Positions 43,055 through 52,232 of a stretch of DNA of 64,000 nucleotides are shown piece by piece; position 1 is the stretch's first letter, and each line of letters opens with the position of its first letter. Location of the stretch: contig JAQTUE010000006.1 in assembly GCA_028710415.1 (NCBI GenBank), positions 182,680 to 246,679 of the forward strand, written 5' to 3'. The position numbers were made by a program, and so were the translations under genes. Source of the DNA: Paludibacter sp. (GTDB lineage: Bacteria; Bacteroidota; Bacteroidia; Bacteroidales; Paludibacteraceae). The notes under the pieces are model-generated. The model made no database searches. It had not been told where the DNA came from and saw nothing but the letters and a program-made list of their open reading frames with translations.

Positions 43055-44509
43055 TTATATCTCTCTTCTCATACGTGCTACCGGAATATTCAGCTGCTCC
43101 CGATACTTGGCTACTGTTCTCCTGGCAATGATATATCCTTTAGTCTTAAGCACTTCAGCCAGCGTTTCATCGGTTATAGGCTTGCGTTTATCTTCGTTTT
43201 CAACACACTGGATCAATATTTGTTTTATTTCACGGGTTGATACTTCTTCGCCCTCATCATTGGTCATGGACTCTGAAAAGAAATACTTGACAGGGAAAAT
43301 GCCAAATTCTGTCTGGATATACTTACTGTTGCTTACCCTGGATATGGTGGAAATGTCATACCCTGTACGTTCGGCAATGTCTTTCAGTATCATGGGTTTC
43401 AAATAAGTATCGTCGCCTTCAATAAAGAATTCCTTTTGAAACTCCACAATCGCCATCATGGTGGTGAGCAAGGTTTGTTGCCGCTGCTTGATAGCGTCGA
43501 TAAACCAACGCGCAGAGTCGATCTTTTGTTTAACAAACATCACCGCATCTTTCATTTCCCGGCTCTGGTTTTGCTTGTTCCCCGTATAATCCTGGAACAT
43601 TTCATTGTAGGTGCTGTTCACCCTGAGTTCAGGCACGTTGCTGTTATTCAGGGATACGGTGAGTTGACCTTCGTCATTTTCCAGGTTGAAATCAGGGACG
43701 ATGGTAGTCATTGATTTCTCAAGGATATTACCACCCCACGCATTCCCCGGTTTTGGATTCAGGTGTATGATTTCATTCATTACCTTTTTCAGCATGGCAT
43801 CATCCATGTCCAGTCCGCGTTGAATCCTGTCGTAATGTTTCTTGGAGAACTCTTCGAAGTATTCGGCTATCAAGCGTTTTGCAAGCTTGACTTCTGTGGT
43901 TTGCTCTTTACGTTCCAGCTGCAGCAACAGGCATTCCTGCAGGTTCAGGGCACATACCCCGGCAGGGTCCAGCTGGCGCACCTGATGAATAATATGCTTT
44001 ATTTCGTCATCATCCGTTTGTACGCCCGACTGGAAGACAATATCATCCACCATGGCTTCCGGAGTCCGGCGCAGATACCCTTCATCGTCGATATTGCCTA
44101 TCACATATTCTGTGAGCAGCCTGTCTTTCTCCGACAACTGCAACAGCCCCACCTGGTCCACCAGGAACTCATGAAAGGTCATGCCAGCCGAGAATGGAAT
44201 ATCTTCGTGTTTATCGTCCTTGGACGTATTGTTTGCCTTCAGTTTATAGTCCGGAATATCATCATCGGCCATATATTCCTCAAAATCAACATCCTCATTG
44301 TTCCCGCCATCATCAATCTTCAGGTCATCATCCATGTCTTCTGTATCACTGTCCGGCTCGGCACCTTCTTCCAATGCCGGGTTTTCTTCCAGTTCCTGAC
44401 GGATACGCTCCTCCAGCTCCAGGGTTGGTACCTCGAGCATCTTAATAACCTGAATCTGCGCAGGCGATAGTTTTTGTTGTAGTTTCTGTTGTAACTGTTG
44501 TCTTAACAT
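43055..44509 (-). CDS. rpoN: RNA polymerase sigma-54 factor
   Basis: This 484-residue protein is normal size for RpoN. The Gln-rich activator-interacting region (MLRQQLQQKLQQKLSPAQIQ, then a Leu/Glu-rich segment) is followed by an acidic stretch (about 50-95), the core-binding and central domains, and the C-terminal RpoN box ARRTVAKYRE. It directs polymerase to -24/-12 promoters and needs an AAA+ activator for opening. A TAnnTTTG element lies about 45 nt upstream, so rpoN itself is under the primary sigma factor. Confidence 0.96.
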   Translation of the reverse strand: MLRQQLQQKLQQKLSPAQIQVIKMLEVPTLELEERIRQELEENPALEEGAEPDSDTEDMDDDLKIDDGGNNEDVDFEEYMADDDIPDYKLKANNTSKDDKHEDIPFSAGMTFHEFLVDQVGLLQLSEKDRLLTEYVIGNIDDEGYLRRTPEAMVDDIVFQSGVQTDDDEIKHIIHQVRQLDPAGVCALNLQECLLLQLERKEQTTEVKLAKRLIAEYFEEFSKKHYDRIQRGLDMDDAMLKKVMNEIIHLNPKPGNAWGGNILEKSMTTIVPDFNLENDEGQLTVSLNNSNVPELRVNSTYNEMFQDYTGNKQNQSREMKDAVMFVKQKIDSARWFIDAIKQRQQTLLTTMMAIVEFQKEFFIEGDDTYLKPMILKDIAERTGYDISTISRVSNSKYIQTEFGIFPVKYFFSESMTNDEGEEVSTREIKQILIQCVENEDKRKPITDETLAEVLKTKGYIIARRTVAKYREQLNIPVARMRREI

Positions 44510-44554
44510 AATCGGAAAATCATCTGACGGTCAGTGCTGACCTGCAATAAAGTG

Positions 44555-44562
44555 CAAAGATA
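44555..44562 (-). promoter_or_regulatory. -7 element of rpoN
   Basis: On the minus strand it reads TATCTTTG, about 46 nt before the rpoN ATG. Confidence 0.6.
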
Positions 44563-44715
44563 CGCTTTTTTTCAGTAGAAAATAAATGAAATGGGAAGGA
44601 CTTGTTAATTTAAAAAAGCAGGAAGATTGACTGTGGAGTGAGGAATAGTAAAGGCTTAAGTGCTATACAATGAGTGCGATAACATATTAAGCCCTTACGA
44701 ATATCCAACTTGTAC

Positions 44716-45549
44716 TTAATTTAATTTCTTTTTTTCTTTGGCCGGAGGTAGAAAGTTCTCACCGGTTACCACGCTTTTACCTGTTTTTGATTCCAGTTCC
44801 TTTCGTGCATTTTTTGCAACTGCACCGCCTTTTTTACTTGCTTTGGCATTCTCGCGTAATCCTTTGGCTTCGTCGGTTTCTGCTATCTGACGGGTGGAAA
44901 GTTCAGCCAACGCAGTAAAAATAAGCTCCGCTTCGCTCATGTGGTCCCTCAGGTTCTGGCTTTTCAATCCCTTCAGTTCTTTATGTTGCTTCACAGTAAG
45001 GTCGGTCCATTCCTGATGAATGATGTTGGTGAGCAATGCAAAGTCATCTTGTTTCTTAATGCCGGCATCCTTCCAGTAATCAGTCAGTTTATTCCGGGTT
45101 TCCTGCCCCGTCATGCGCTGCTGTATCCACTTTTCACTTCGTCCCAGACGTTGCCAGTTTTCCCGTGCCCTGTCCAGGCTTTGCGATGGATCGGATAATT
45201 CCTGCATGCGCTCATAACCTACCTTAGCCAGCCATTGCTTGAATGGTTCTGCTTTGGGTGAGGGGATAGATTGAATGATACGTAACAGGGTTTCAGTATC
45301 AGCAACATCTGTTTCCCTGTTTCTTCCATCTTCTGCAATCATTTTCAACCGTACGATTTTTTCGTACGCTTGACTTCCTTCATTGGACATTTTCTTTTTT
45401 AAGTCACTCCAATACCTCTTAGGGATGCTGCTTTCGGATAATATTTCTACAACATCGATTACTGAAAAATACCATTTCTCTTCTGCCTCGTCCCAATGGC
45501 TGCGAATTTTCTTGTTTTCAAACAATTTAATGCTGGTGCTATTTTCCAT
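44716..45549 (-). CDS. Bro-N domain protein (phage antirepressor-like)
   Basis: This 277-residue protein starts with a Bro-N-like domain (about 5-110: FENKKIRSHWDE, WYFSVIDVVEILSES, WSDLKKK), continues with a helical middle (GYERMQEL, RARENWQRLGR, MTGQETRNKLTDYW), and ends in a Lys/Ala-rich tail. Similar long Bro-N proteins occur as chromosomal singletons in Bacteroidota and may bind DNA. Its function is not known. It is divergent from the ORF6N gene (46342), with 790 bp between them that hold an 11-bp tandem repeat. Together they suggest a phage-derived remnant. Confidence 0.75.
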   Translation of the reverse strand: MENSTSIKLFENKKIRSHWDEAEEKWYFSVIDVVEILSESSIPKRYWSDLKKKMSNEGSQAYEKIVRLKMIAEDGRNRETDVADTETLLRIIQSIPSPKAEPFKQWLAKVGYERMQELSDPSQSLDRARENWQRLGRSEKWIQQRMTGQETRNKLTDYWKDAGIKKQDDFALLTNIIHQEWTDLTVKQHKELKGLKSQNLRDHMSEAELIFTALAELSTRQIAETDEAKGLRENAKASKKGGAVAKNARKELESKTGKSVVTGENFLPPAKEKKKLN

Positions 45550-45593
45550 AAGTTTAAAATTTATTCTTGTGAAAATAATCGGTTTAGTTGTGA

Positions 45594-45601
45594 CAAAAAT
45601 A
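45594..45601 (-). promoter_or_regulatory. -7 element of the Bro-N gene
   Basis: On the minus strand it reads TATTTTTG (TAnnTTTG), about 45 nt before the ATG at 45549. Confidence 0.45.
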
Positions 45602-45855
45602 CAAAAAATACTGATGCTATTTGTTTGTATTTGAATTTACACATAACAAAATACGGATAAACAATTACAACTGATAAAAATACTATCCATCAACGATTTA
45701 CAAAATTTATTTATTCGTGTATTGTAAGGGCAAAATAAATCAAACTATCATCCAATGATAAAAATTGAAACCGAATTTTACTAACTAAATTCCAGTTTTT
45801 TTTAATCCTGATCATTCAATTCCATTAGCCACGTTATCATCATCCTATTTATGCT

Positions 45856-45910
45856 CGCTTATAGTTCGCTTATAGTTCCCTCATAGTTTCCTTATAGATA
45901 CCTTATATCA
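45856..45910. repeat. Five 11-bp tandem repeats
   Basis: Consecutive units are CGCTTATAGTT, CGCTTATAGTT, CCCTCATAGTT, TCCTTATAGAT and ACCTTATATCA. The first two are identical and the rest decay. The 11-bp period keeps units on about the same DNA face, as iteron or operator arrays do. Confidence 0.75.
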
Positions 45911-46341
45911 TTATAGGGTTAAGGTAGCTGTAATGTATCTTAAAAGGAAAGTTATACAAAACGGGTTGATACTAAAATAAGATGATAATATCATGGTGAC
46001 AATTTTTTTAAGCTTTTGAAAGTGAAAAAGGGATCACTTTGTAATTGGTCGTAATAGTAATCGAACGATGAAAGAACTAAAAAATTAGGGCATTCAAAAT
46101 TTAGAATAATATTTTCTCAGAATTAATACATAATTTTTAATCTGCAACATATTTGTTTAGGAAATACTGTACGACCTTTAAAAGTTTGATGGTTGTGAAT
46201 ACTTCATTATCGTATCCAAGTAGATAGAAAATAATGACTTAGTGAACAAAACACTCTGATATTGTGTTAAATGTTTTTGATATTCTCTGTGCTGAAAGTA
46301 AATCACCCACTCTCTATTCTCTAATTTAATAAAGAAATGAG

Positions 46342-46866
46342 ATGATGCAATTACAAACCATCCAAAGCAGGATTTATGAACTAAGAGGTCAAAAAATAAT
46401 GCTGGATTTTGACCTTGCTGAAATGTATGAAGTGGAAACCAGGGCGTTAAAACAAGCTGTGAAACGGAATATGGACCGGTTCCCTGAGGACTTTATGTTT
46501 CAGCTTTCCAAAAAGGAATGGCAAGAGGTTATCACAAATTGTGATAACCTACCGGAATCAATAAAATTTAGTCCGGTGACTTCGTATGCATTTACAGAAC
46601 AAGGAGTTGCCATGCTATCGAGCGTTTTGAAAAGTAAAAAGGCATTGCAGGTAAATATTGCTATTATGAGGGCCTTTGTGTTCATCAGGCAATATGCCTT
46701 AACACATAAAGATTTGACTGATAAGATTCAGGAACTCGAACAGAGATATAACAAGCAGTTCGTCGATGTGTATGATGCGATTAATTACCTGCTTCAGAAA
46801 GATAAAAAGCAGACCGATCAACATGACCGGAAACGAATCGGATTTAATGTCGAACAACAAGTATAA
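46342..46866 (+). CDS. ORF6N domain protein
   Basis: This 174-residue protein has the ORF6N DNA-binding-like domain (about 5-90): RIYELRGQKIMLDFDLAEMY, TRALKQAVKRN, RFPEDFMFQLS and TSYAFTEQGVAMLSSVLKS. A helical C-terminal part follows, with a likely coiled coil. ORF6N proteins are phage-derived regulators widespread as singletons in Bacteroidota. The start is one of two adjacent ATG codons. A terminator 70 bp downstream indicates a monocistronic unit. Confidence 0.85.
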   Translation: MMQLQTIQSRIYELRGQKIMLDFDLAEMYEVETRALKQAVKRNMDRFPEDFMFQLSKKEWQEVITNCDNLPESIKFSPVTSYAFTEQGVAMLSSVLKSKKALQVNIAIMRAFVFIRQYALTHKDLTDKIQELEQRYNKQFVDVYDAINYLLQKDKKQTDQHDRKRIGFNVEQQV

Positions 46867-46937
46867 ATATTTAATGCTGTCTTTTCCTAAGTTCTAAACT
46901 TTGGAAAAGAGTAATAGACCAAAAGATTTGCCAGATG

Positions 46938-46978
46938 ACCGGTTGAATTTCCTGATAGGAAGTTTAACCGGTATTTTT
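46938..46978 (+). terminator. Terminator of the ORF6N gene
   Basis: ACCGGTT / AACCGGT form the base of the stem and TTCCT / AGGAA the top, with a TTTTT tract at 46974-46978. A decayed AACTTTTCC-type palindrome (46881-46911) lies between it and the stop. Confidence 0.82.
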
Positions 46979-47080
46979 GTATCAGGTAGTTGTATTATTC
47001 ATCAACATCAATATGACTAAAGTCTGCGCTTCACTTTAAATTTTAAATGTTACCTTGACCAATTTATAGAATAAAAACAG

Positions 47081-47088
47081 TAGTTTTG
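47081..47088 (+). promoter_or_regulatory. -7 element of dnaG
   Basis: TAGTTTTG matches TAnnTTTG and lies 78 nt before the ATG at 47167. A longer reading frame would begin inside this element, so the ATG is preferred. Confidence 0.55.
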
Positions 47089-47166
47089 TATTCATTCTAT
47101 TCCAATACTTACCCGATTGCTTGTCTTCTCGTTTACAGACCGGTAACTGGGTACCGAAACAAAGAA

Positions 47167-49113
47167 ATGATTGACCAGACAACCATAGACCGGATTACCG
47201 ATGCCGCCCATATTCAGGACGTGGTGGGTGATTTTGTTACCCTGAGAAAGCGCGGGGTGAATCTGCTCGGCCTGTGTCCTTTCCATAATGAAAAGACAGG
47301 ATCATTTACTGTATCGCCGGCTAAGGGAATCTTCAAATGTTTTGGTTGCGGCAAAGGAGGTAACTCTGTCCACTTTATCATGGAGCATGAGCAGATTTCG
47401 TACTACGAAGCCCTTAAATTCCTTGCCCGCAAGTACCACATCGATGTCGAGGAACGTGAACTGTCTCCTGAGGAGATGGCGGTGCGCAACGACCGCGAGA
47501 GCATGCTGCTGGTGAATGATTTTGCCATGAAGCATTTTGCCCATACCCTGCACAACCATATCGACGGGAAGGCTATCGGACTCAGCTATTTCCGTGAACG
47601 TGGCTTCCGGGATGATATCATCGCTAAATTCCAGCTTGGCTATAGTTTAGAAGTGCGGGATGCCTTTACCCAGGCGGCCATGAAAGCCGGATATAACAAG
47701 GAATACCTGGTGAAAACAGGACTGACCATCGAAGGGGATAACAATTACCTGGGCGACAGGTTCCGCGGCAGGGTCATGTTCCCGGTGCATACCCTTTCGG
47801 GAAAAGTAGTTGCTTTCGGGGGGCGTATACTTAAGAAGGACGACAAGATGGCCAAGTACGTCAACTCGCCTGAATCGGAGATTTACCACAAGAGCAATGA
47901 ACTCTACGGGATCTATTTTGCCAAACAGGCTGTTGTAAAGCAGGACCGTTGCTTTCTGGTGGAAGGATATACCGATGTGATCTCCATGCACCAAAGCGGC
48001 ATTGAGAATGTGGTGGCGTCCTCAGGAACTTCCCTGACCCCGGGGCAAATCAGGTTGATACACCGCTTTACTGAAAATGTGACGGTGATTTATGATGGTG
48101 ATGCAGCCGGGATCAAGGCTTCCATTCGCGGCATCGACTTGTTGCTGGAGGAAGGACTAAATATCAAGGTATTGCTGTTGCCTGATGGCGATGACCCCGA
48201 TTCATTCGCCCGGAAGCACAATGCTTCTGATTTTATCGAGTATGTGCAGCAGAACTCCTCCGATTTTATACGATTCAAGACAAACTTGTTGTTGAAAGAC
48301 GCGGGCAATGACCCGGTAAAACGCGCCGGGCTGGTGCTGGATATCGTAAAGAGTATTTCCATTATCCCCAATACCGCCATCCGGGGCGAATATGTAAAAG
48401 AATGCAGCACCTTGCTGAACGTGGAAGAGCAAATGCTTTACTACGAAATCAACAAACTTAAGAATAACGAGCAGGAAAAGATAGCTACCCGTCGTCAAAA
48501 CGATTCTTTTCCTCCCATCGAAGAGCCTGAAGACCATACTGTCCCGAAGTATACCGTTTCAAAGTTTGAGGACCAGGAACGAAATATTCTCCAGGTATTG
48601 ATAAAATACGGCGATGCTGTGCTGTACTATGCTGATGAAGAAAAAAAGCATCCGGTTATGGTGGGAGCCTATATCCTGGAGGAACTGGAACAGGATAAGC
48701 TGGTATTCGGCAATTCACTCCATTCGTTGATGCTGGAAGAGTATAAGAACAACTTTCAGAATGAGAATTTTACGGTGCAACGTTTCTTCCTGTACCACTC
48801 GAATAGTGAGATCAGCAACATTACTGCCGACCTGATATCGGAAAAATATACTTTAAGCAGAATCCACTCCAAGATAAAGAAAATTGAAGCTGATGCCGAC
48901 CGGTTGATAGAACTGGTGCCCAGGGTGGTATTCGAGTTTAAGAACTGCCTGATCCTGGATATTATGCGCAAAAAACTCACAGATATGAAGGTTGCCAACG
49001 AGAATAAGAATCATGCATTGGTGGATGAAATCATGCGTGAAATGAGCCAGCTGGAGGTAGTGAAAAAGCAGCTTTCGAAGACACTGGGTGAGAGGATTAT
49101 CATCAAACTGTAA
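47167..49113 (+). CDS. dnaG: DNA primase
   Basis: This 648-residue DnaG uses the start at 47167 (MIDQTTIDRITDAAHIQDVV). The N-terminal CHC2 zinc ribbon is complete (CPFHNEKTGSF, then FKCFGCGKGG). The catalytic core follows, with TOPRIM acidic residues in FLVEGYTDVISMHQ and IYDGDAAGIKAS. The C-terminal helicase-binding region is helical. It makes RNA primers for lagging-strand replication and interacts with DnaB. The gene is monocistronic by appearance, with a palindromic repeat after the stop and a radical SAM gene 81 bp downstream. Confidence 0.97.
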   Translation: MIDQTTIDRITDAAHIQDVVGDFVTLRKRGVNLLGLCPFHNEKTGSFTVSPAKGIFKCFGCGKGGNSVHFIMEHEQISYYEALKFLARKYHIDVEERELSPEEMAVRNDRESMLLVNDFAMKHFAHTLHNHIDGKAIGLSYFRERGFRDDIIAKFQLGYSLEVRDAFTQAAMKAGYNKEYLVKTGLTIEGDNNYLGDRFRGRVMFPVHTLSGKVVAFGGRILKKDDKMAKYVNSPESEIYHKSNELYGIYFAKQAVVKQDRCFLVEGYTDVISMHQSGIENVVASSGTSLTPGQIRLIHRFTENVTVIYDGDAAGIKASIRGIDLLLEEGLNIKVLLLPDGDDPDSFARKHNASDFIEYVQQNSSDFIRFKTNLLLKDAGNDPVKRAGLVLDIVKSISIIPNTAIRGEYVKECSTLLNVEEQMLYYEINKLKNNEQEKIATRRQNDSFPPIEEPEDHTVPKYTVSKFEDQERNILQVLIKYGDAVLYYADEEKKHPVMVGAYILEELEQDKLVFGNSLHSLMLEEYKNNFQNENFTVQRFFLYHSNSEISNITADLISEKYTLSRIHSKIKKIEADADRLIELVPRVVFEFKNCLILDIMRKKLTDMKVANENKNHALVDEIMREMSQLEVVKKQLSKTLGERIIIKL

Positions 49114-49146
49114 ATACTTATTTAATTCAACGAACTTTTTTTAACT

Positions 49147-49179
49147 AACTTTTCCAAAGTTCCAAACTTTGGAAAAGTT
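49147..49179. repeat. AACTTTTCCAAAGTT palindromic repeat, copy 2
   Basis: The arms are identical to those at 38556-38588 and the 3-bp centre is inverted (CCA instead of TGG). It lies between dnaG and the radical SAM gene and could act as a transcript-end hairpin for dnaG. Confidence 0.85.
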
Positions 49180-49194
49180 ATATCTATATAAAAG

Positions 49195-49965
49195 ATGATT
49201 TTATTCGACGAACTTATTTTCGGACCGATACATAGCCGCCGGCTGGGTCTTTCGCTTGGTGTAAACCTGTTGCCCACTGATGCCAAGATATGCTCTTTCG
49301 ACTGCATCTATTGCGAATGTGGTTATAATACAACCATGCATGAATCGCCTATCCCAAAAAGGGAACAAGTTCGTGAAGCATTGGAAGCCAAACTGATTGA
49401 AATGAAAGCGGAAGGCCTGGTGCCGGATGTCATTACCTTTGCAGGAAATGGTGAGCCGACTTTGCATGCTGAGTTTGATGGCATTATTGATGATACCCTT
49501 GTACTTCGGAATACGTACTGCCCCACTGCCAAAGTAAGTGTACTTTCCAATTCTACCCGCATTCACAAACCTAACATCTTCAGGGCACTTAACAAGGTGG
49601 ATAACAATATCCTGAAATTCGATTCTGCCATCGACCGTACCATGAAACTGATGGATTGCCCGGTAGGGAAGCATATCAACGTAGCCTGGTTTATTGAACA
49701 CCTAAAGAAATTCGACGGACACCTGATCATACAAACCATGTTTCTAAAGGGAGAATTCAAAGGGGAACAGTTCGACAATACCTCTGATTTGGAAGTGGAA
49801 GCCTGGTTGAAAGCCATGGAGGAGATCCGCCCACAGCAAATTATGATTTACTCGCTCGACCGGGAAGCACCTACCGAGACTCTCGTAAAAATAGAATTGG
49901 AAGAATTGGAAGCCATAGCCGCTAAAGCACGGTTACTTGGGTTTGATGTATCGGTTGCAGGGTAA
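49195..49965 (+). CDS. Radical SAM protein
   Basis: This 256-residue protein has the radical SAM cluster motif C33-SFD-C37-IY-C40 (CxxxCxxC), preceded by IFGPIHSRRLGLSLGVNLLP, a start typical of the family sometimes annotated as wyosine/TYW1-like or PFL-activating-related. A GEP motif is present in FAGNGEPTLHAEFD. It binds a 4Fe-4S cluster and cleaves S-adenosylmethionine; the substrate is unknown. It lies 30 bp before the glycosyltransferase-like gene on the same strand, so the two are probably cotranscribed. Confidence 0.85.
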   Translation: MILFDELIFGPIHSRRLGLSLGVNLLPTDAKICSFDCIYCECGYNTTMHESPIPKREQVREALEAKLIEMKAEGLVPDVITFAGNGEPTLHAEFDGIIDDTLVLRNTYCPTAKVSVLSNSTRIHKPNIFRALNKVDNNILKFDSAIDRTMKLMDCPVGKHINVAWFIEHLKKFDGHLIIQTMFLKGEFKGEQFDNTSDLEVEAWLKAMEEIRPQQIMIYSLDREAPTETLVKIELEELEAIAAKARLLGFDVSVAG

Positions 49966-49995
49966 AAATACTTAAGGCATATCAATCCAGTCATC

Positions 49996-50928
49996 ATGAA
50001 AATTCTAATCTGTCCCCTGAACTGGGGCTTAGGACATGCTACGCGTTGTGTGCCGATTATACGGCAACTGATGAACGAAGGCCATGAACCGGTATTGGTA
50101 TCGGATGGATATCCCCTTGCATTCCTGAAACAGGAATTCCCAACCCTACGCACCATTGAATATCCTTCTTATTCCATTTACTATGCCTCCGGAAAATCCC
50201 AGGTAGGAGCCATGCTGTTTAATTTCCCGAATATCATTACGGGAATCATCAACGAACATATCTGGCTAAAGAACCTGCTGAACAGGGAACATTTCGATAA
50301 GGTAATTTCCGATAACCGCTTTGGAATGTGGAATAATAGGGTTCATTCGGTGTATATCACCCACCAGCTGATGGTGAAAATGCCCAGTGGGTTGAAGTTT
50401 CTGGAGCCTTTGGTGCATGCAATCCACAAAGGATTTATCAACCGCTATGATGAATGCTGGATACCCGATACAAAGGAAACCCCGGGCTTATCGGGTGATT
50501 TGTCCCATGAATATCCATTGCCCCAAAATGCTGCCTTTATTGGCCCGTTATCCCGTTTCCAGGGAATGGAAAAGAGTGAACCAACTGTTGACTATGACGT
50601 AGTGGCTGTAGTATCAGGGGTAGAGCCTCAACGGACAATCTTTGAGGAGAGTTTAATTGCAAGATTCAGGGATGCCGGACACAAAACGCTTCTTATTGCA
50701 GGGCTGCCACAAATGGAAAAGAAAGAAAAACAGATCGGCAACATGACGATAGTATCCCATCTTGCCGACATAGAACTTGCTTCCGCATTACTTGGTGCCG
50801 GAAAGATTATTTCCCGTTGCGGGTACTCCACCATTATGGACCTGGCAGCATTGAATTGCCTGCACAAGGCAGAATTGATACCTACTCCGGGTCAGACTGA
50901 GCAGGAGTATTTGATGTTGGTTAATTAG
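49996..50928 (+). CDS. MurG-like glycosyltransferase family protein, C-terminally truncated
   Basis: This 310-residue protein has a GT-B fold N-terminus (ICPLNWGLGHATRCVPII, a MurG-like Gly-rich loop) and a C-terminal donor-binding region (KIISRCGYSTIMDLAAL, then PTPGQTEQEYL). In relatives the chain usually continues 30-50 residues past GQTEQEYL. Here it ends almost at once with LMLVN and a stop at 50926-50928. The stop lies at the start of a low-complexity TTGGTTGATTGG-type array. I infer that insertion or growth of the array removed the C-terminus. Activity is uncertain; the nucleotide-sugar site itself remains. Confidence 0.78.
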   Translation: MKILICPLNWGLGHATRCVPIIRQLMNEGHEPVLVSDGYPLAFLKQEFPTLRTIEYPSYSIYYASGKSQVGAMLFNFPNIITGIINEHIWLKNLLNREHFDKVISDNRFGMWNNRVHSVYITHQLMVKMPSGLKFLEPLVHAIHKGFINRYDECWIPDTKETPGLSGDLSHEYPLPQNAAFIGPLSRFQGMEKSEPTVDYDVVAVVSGVEPQRTIFEESLIARFRDAGHKTLLIAGLPQMEKKEKQIGNMTIVSHLADIELASALLGAGKIISRCGYSTIMDLAALNCLHKAELIPTPGQTEQEYLMLVN

Positions 50929-51169
50929 TTGATTGGTTGACTGGTTGATTGGTTGACTGGCTGATTAAGTTAATTGGTTAATTAGTTGATTAAGTTGATT
51001 GGTTAGCTAAGTTATTATTCCAGTTGCAGAACACTTCAATACCTACAACGCGGAACACGGAACACAGAACGCGAAACCCCAAACCTTTCAAACCCCAAAC
51101 CTTTCAAACCCCAAACCTTTCAAACTCCAAACTTTTCAAACCTTTCAAACCTCAAACTCTTCAAACTCT
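50929..51169. repeat. TTGGTTGACTGG array and CAAACCTTT array
   Basis: About 50917-51005 is an imperfect array based on TTGATTGGTTGACTGG. Then come CAATACC, ACGCGGAACACGGAACAC, and CCCCAAACCTTTCAAA repeated several times to 51169. It is the reverse complement of the composite array around 55445-56065. There is no gene. Confidence 0.85.
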
Positions 51170-52090
51170 TCATCGTATCCGGTGAATGTCTGCAAATGTC
51201 CTCTTAACTCCTCTTTTATAATGCACATCCGAATACCCGAAAATAACAAACAGCCCTTCCCGGGAAGGATATTTGATGCCATACTTTTCACGGAACAGCC
51301 TGGCTTTTTTACCGTACTGAATAAATGGATGAATGCCTCCCAGCATACAGGTGCCTAAGCCCAGTGCTTCGCCTGCAATCATGGCATAGGTGGCAGCAAC
51401 AATAGGGTCGGCAGGGTCGGAGTAGGGTGACCCGTAGAAGTACATGGCCAGCGGGGCATCGTAGTTGATCCAGTTCTCGCCTTTCTCCATGCTGTCGATA
51501 TACACATCAAACACAGGTTTCATAAAGCTATGCATCATCTCGTCATTGGCTTTTCCCCAGAAGGGTCGCATCAATGCCATAAACCAATTGGAAGCCATCC
51601 ACCGGACGCTTTTCAGGAAAGTAGAGAATTCAACTGCAAAATCATGCACCTGGGTCTTGTTTTCGAGTACCAATACATGCACATCCGAAGGCGGTATTCC
51701 CATGGGAGCTGTTTGTGCTGCTTCCAGGATTTTGGTTATTTTCTCATATTCTACCGGAATATCCTTGAATTCACGAATACTCCTGCGGTGTTGGAGCATG
51801 GCCAGCAGGCTTTCATAAGTCGGAACGATGCTTTTATCTGGCAGGTCGAACAGTTCTACCGGTGACAGCGTACGGCCTTCAATGGCAATCACCCCTGTCG
51901 GGCAAATCATCATGCAATGCCCGCAGGCTACACACCCAAATACTGGTTTATCCGATTGAACGACTTTATGGTCGACAATGCTGAAGCTAAAATCTTTGCA
52001 AACTTCTACGCAAAGTCCGCAACCGTTACACTTTTCAATGTCAATAAAGACATTGGCGGGTTCTTTGTCCCGGGAGGTAGGAATTGACAT
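51170..52090 (-). CDS. Ferredoxin-nitroreductase family protein
   Basis: This 306-residue protein has an N-terminal 2x[4Fe-4S] ferredoxin domain (CNGCGLCVEVC and CVACGHCMMICP) fused to a nitroreductase domain (about 90-306: RRSIREFKDIPVEYEKI, TAPMGIPPSDVHVLVL, GLGTCMLGG). Such proteins bind FMN and probably receive electrons from reduced ferredoxin to reduce a small organic compound. The substrate is not predictable. A TAnnTTTG promoter lies about 40 nt upstream. The 3' end abuts the CAAACC array. Confidence 0.92.
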   Translation of the reverse strand: MSIPTSRDKEPANVFIDIEKCNGCGLCVEVCKDFSFSIVDHKVVQSDKPVFGCVACGHCMMICPTGVIAIEGRTLSPVELFDLPDKSIVPTYESLLAMLQHRRSIREFKDIPVEYEKITKILEAAQTAPMGIPPSDVHVLVLENKTQVHDFAVEFSTFLKSVRWMASNWFMALMRPFWGKANDEMMHSFMKPVFDVYIDSMEKGENWINYDAPLAMYFYGSPYSDPADPIVAATYAMIAGEALGLGTCMLGGIHPFIQYGKKARLFREKYGIKYPSREGLFVIFGYSDVHYKRGVKRTFADIHRIR

Positions 52091-52127
52091 AATCGTTTAG
52101 GTTTAAATGTTAGATTCAAAACAGATA

Positions 52128-52135
52128 CAAAAGTA
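52128..52135 (-). promoter_or_regulatory. -7 element of the nitroreductase gene
   Basis: On the minus strand it reads TACTTTTG (TAnnTTTG), about 38 nt before the ATG. Confidence 0.5.
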
Positions 52136-52168
52136 TACATAATTTTCAAATACTATTATTTAAGTACA

Positions 52169-52199
52169 AAAAAAAACCGCCGGGTATTTACCGGCGGTT
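52169..52199 (-). terminator. Terminator of the Asn/Arg-rich secreted protein gene
   Basis: AACCGCCGG / CCGGCGGTT with a 7-nt loop. On the minus strand the stem is followed by a run of T residues, giving a classic intrinsic terminator. Confidence 0.92.
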
Positions 52200-52232
52200 C
52201 TCACTAACTAAACAATTCTCAAATCTTTTTTA

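Larger units (their letters stand above)
45550..46341. other. Gene-free divergent region between Bro-N and ORF6N genes
   Basis: No coding frame is supported. It contains the Bro-N promoter (45594-45601) and the five-unit 11-bp tandem repeat (45856-45910). The rest is AT-rich and without recognised structure. Confidence 0.55.
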
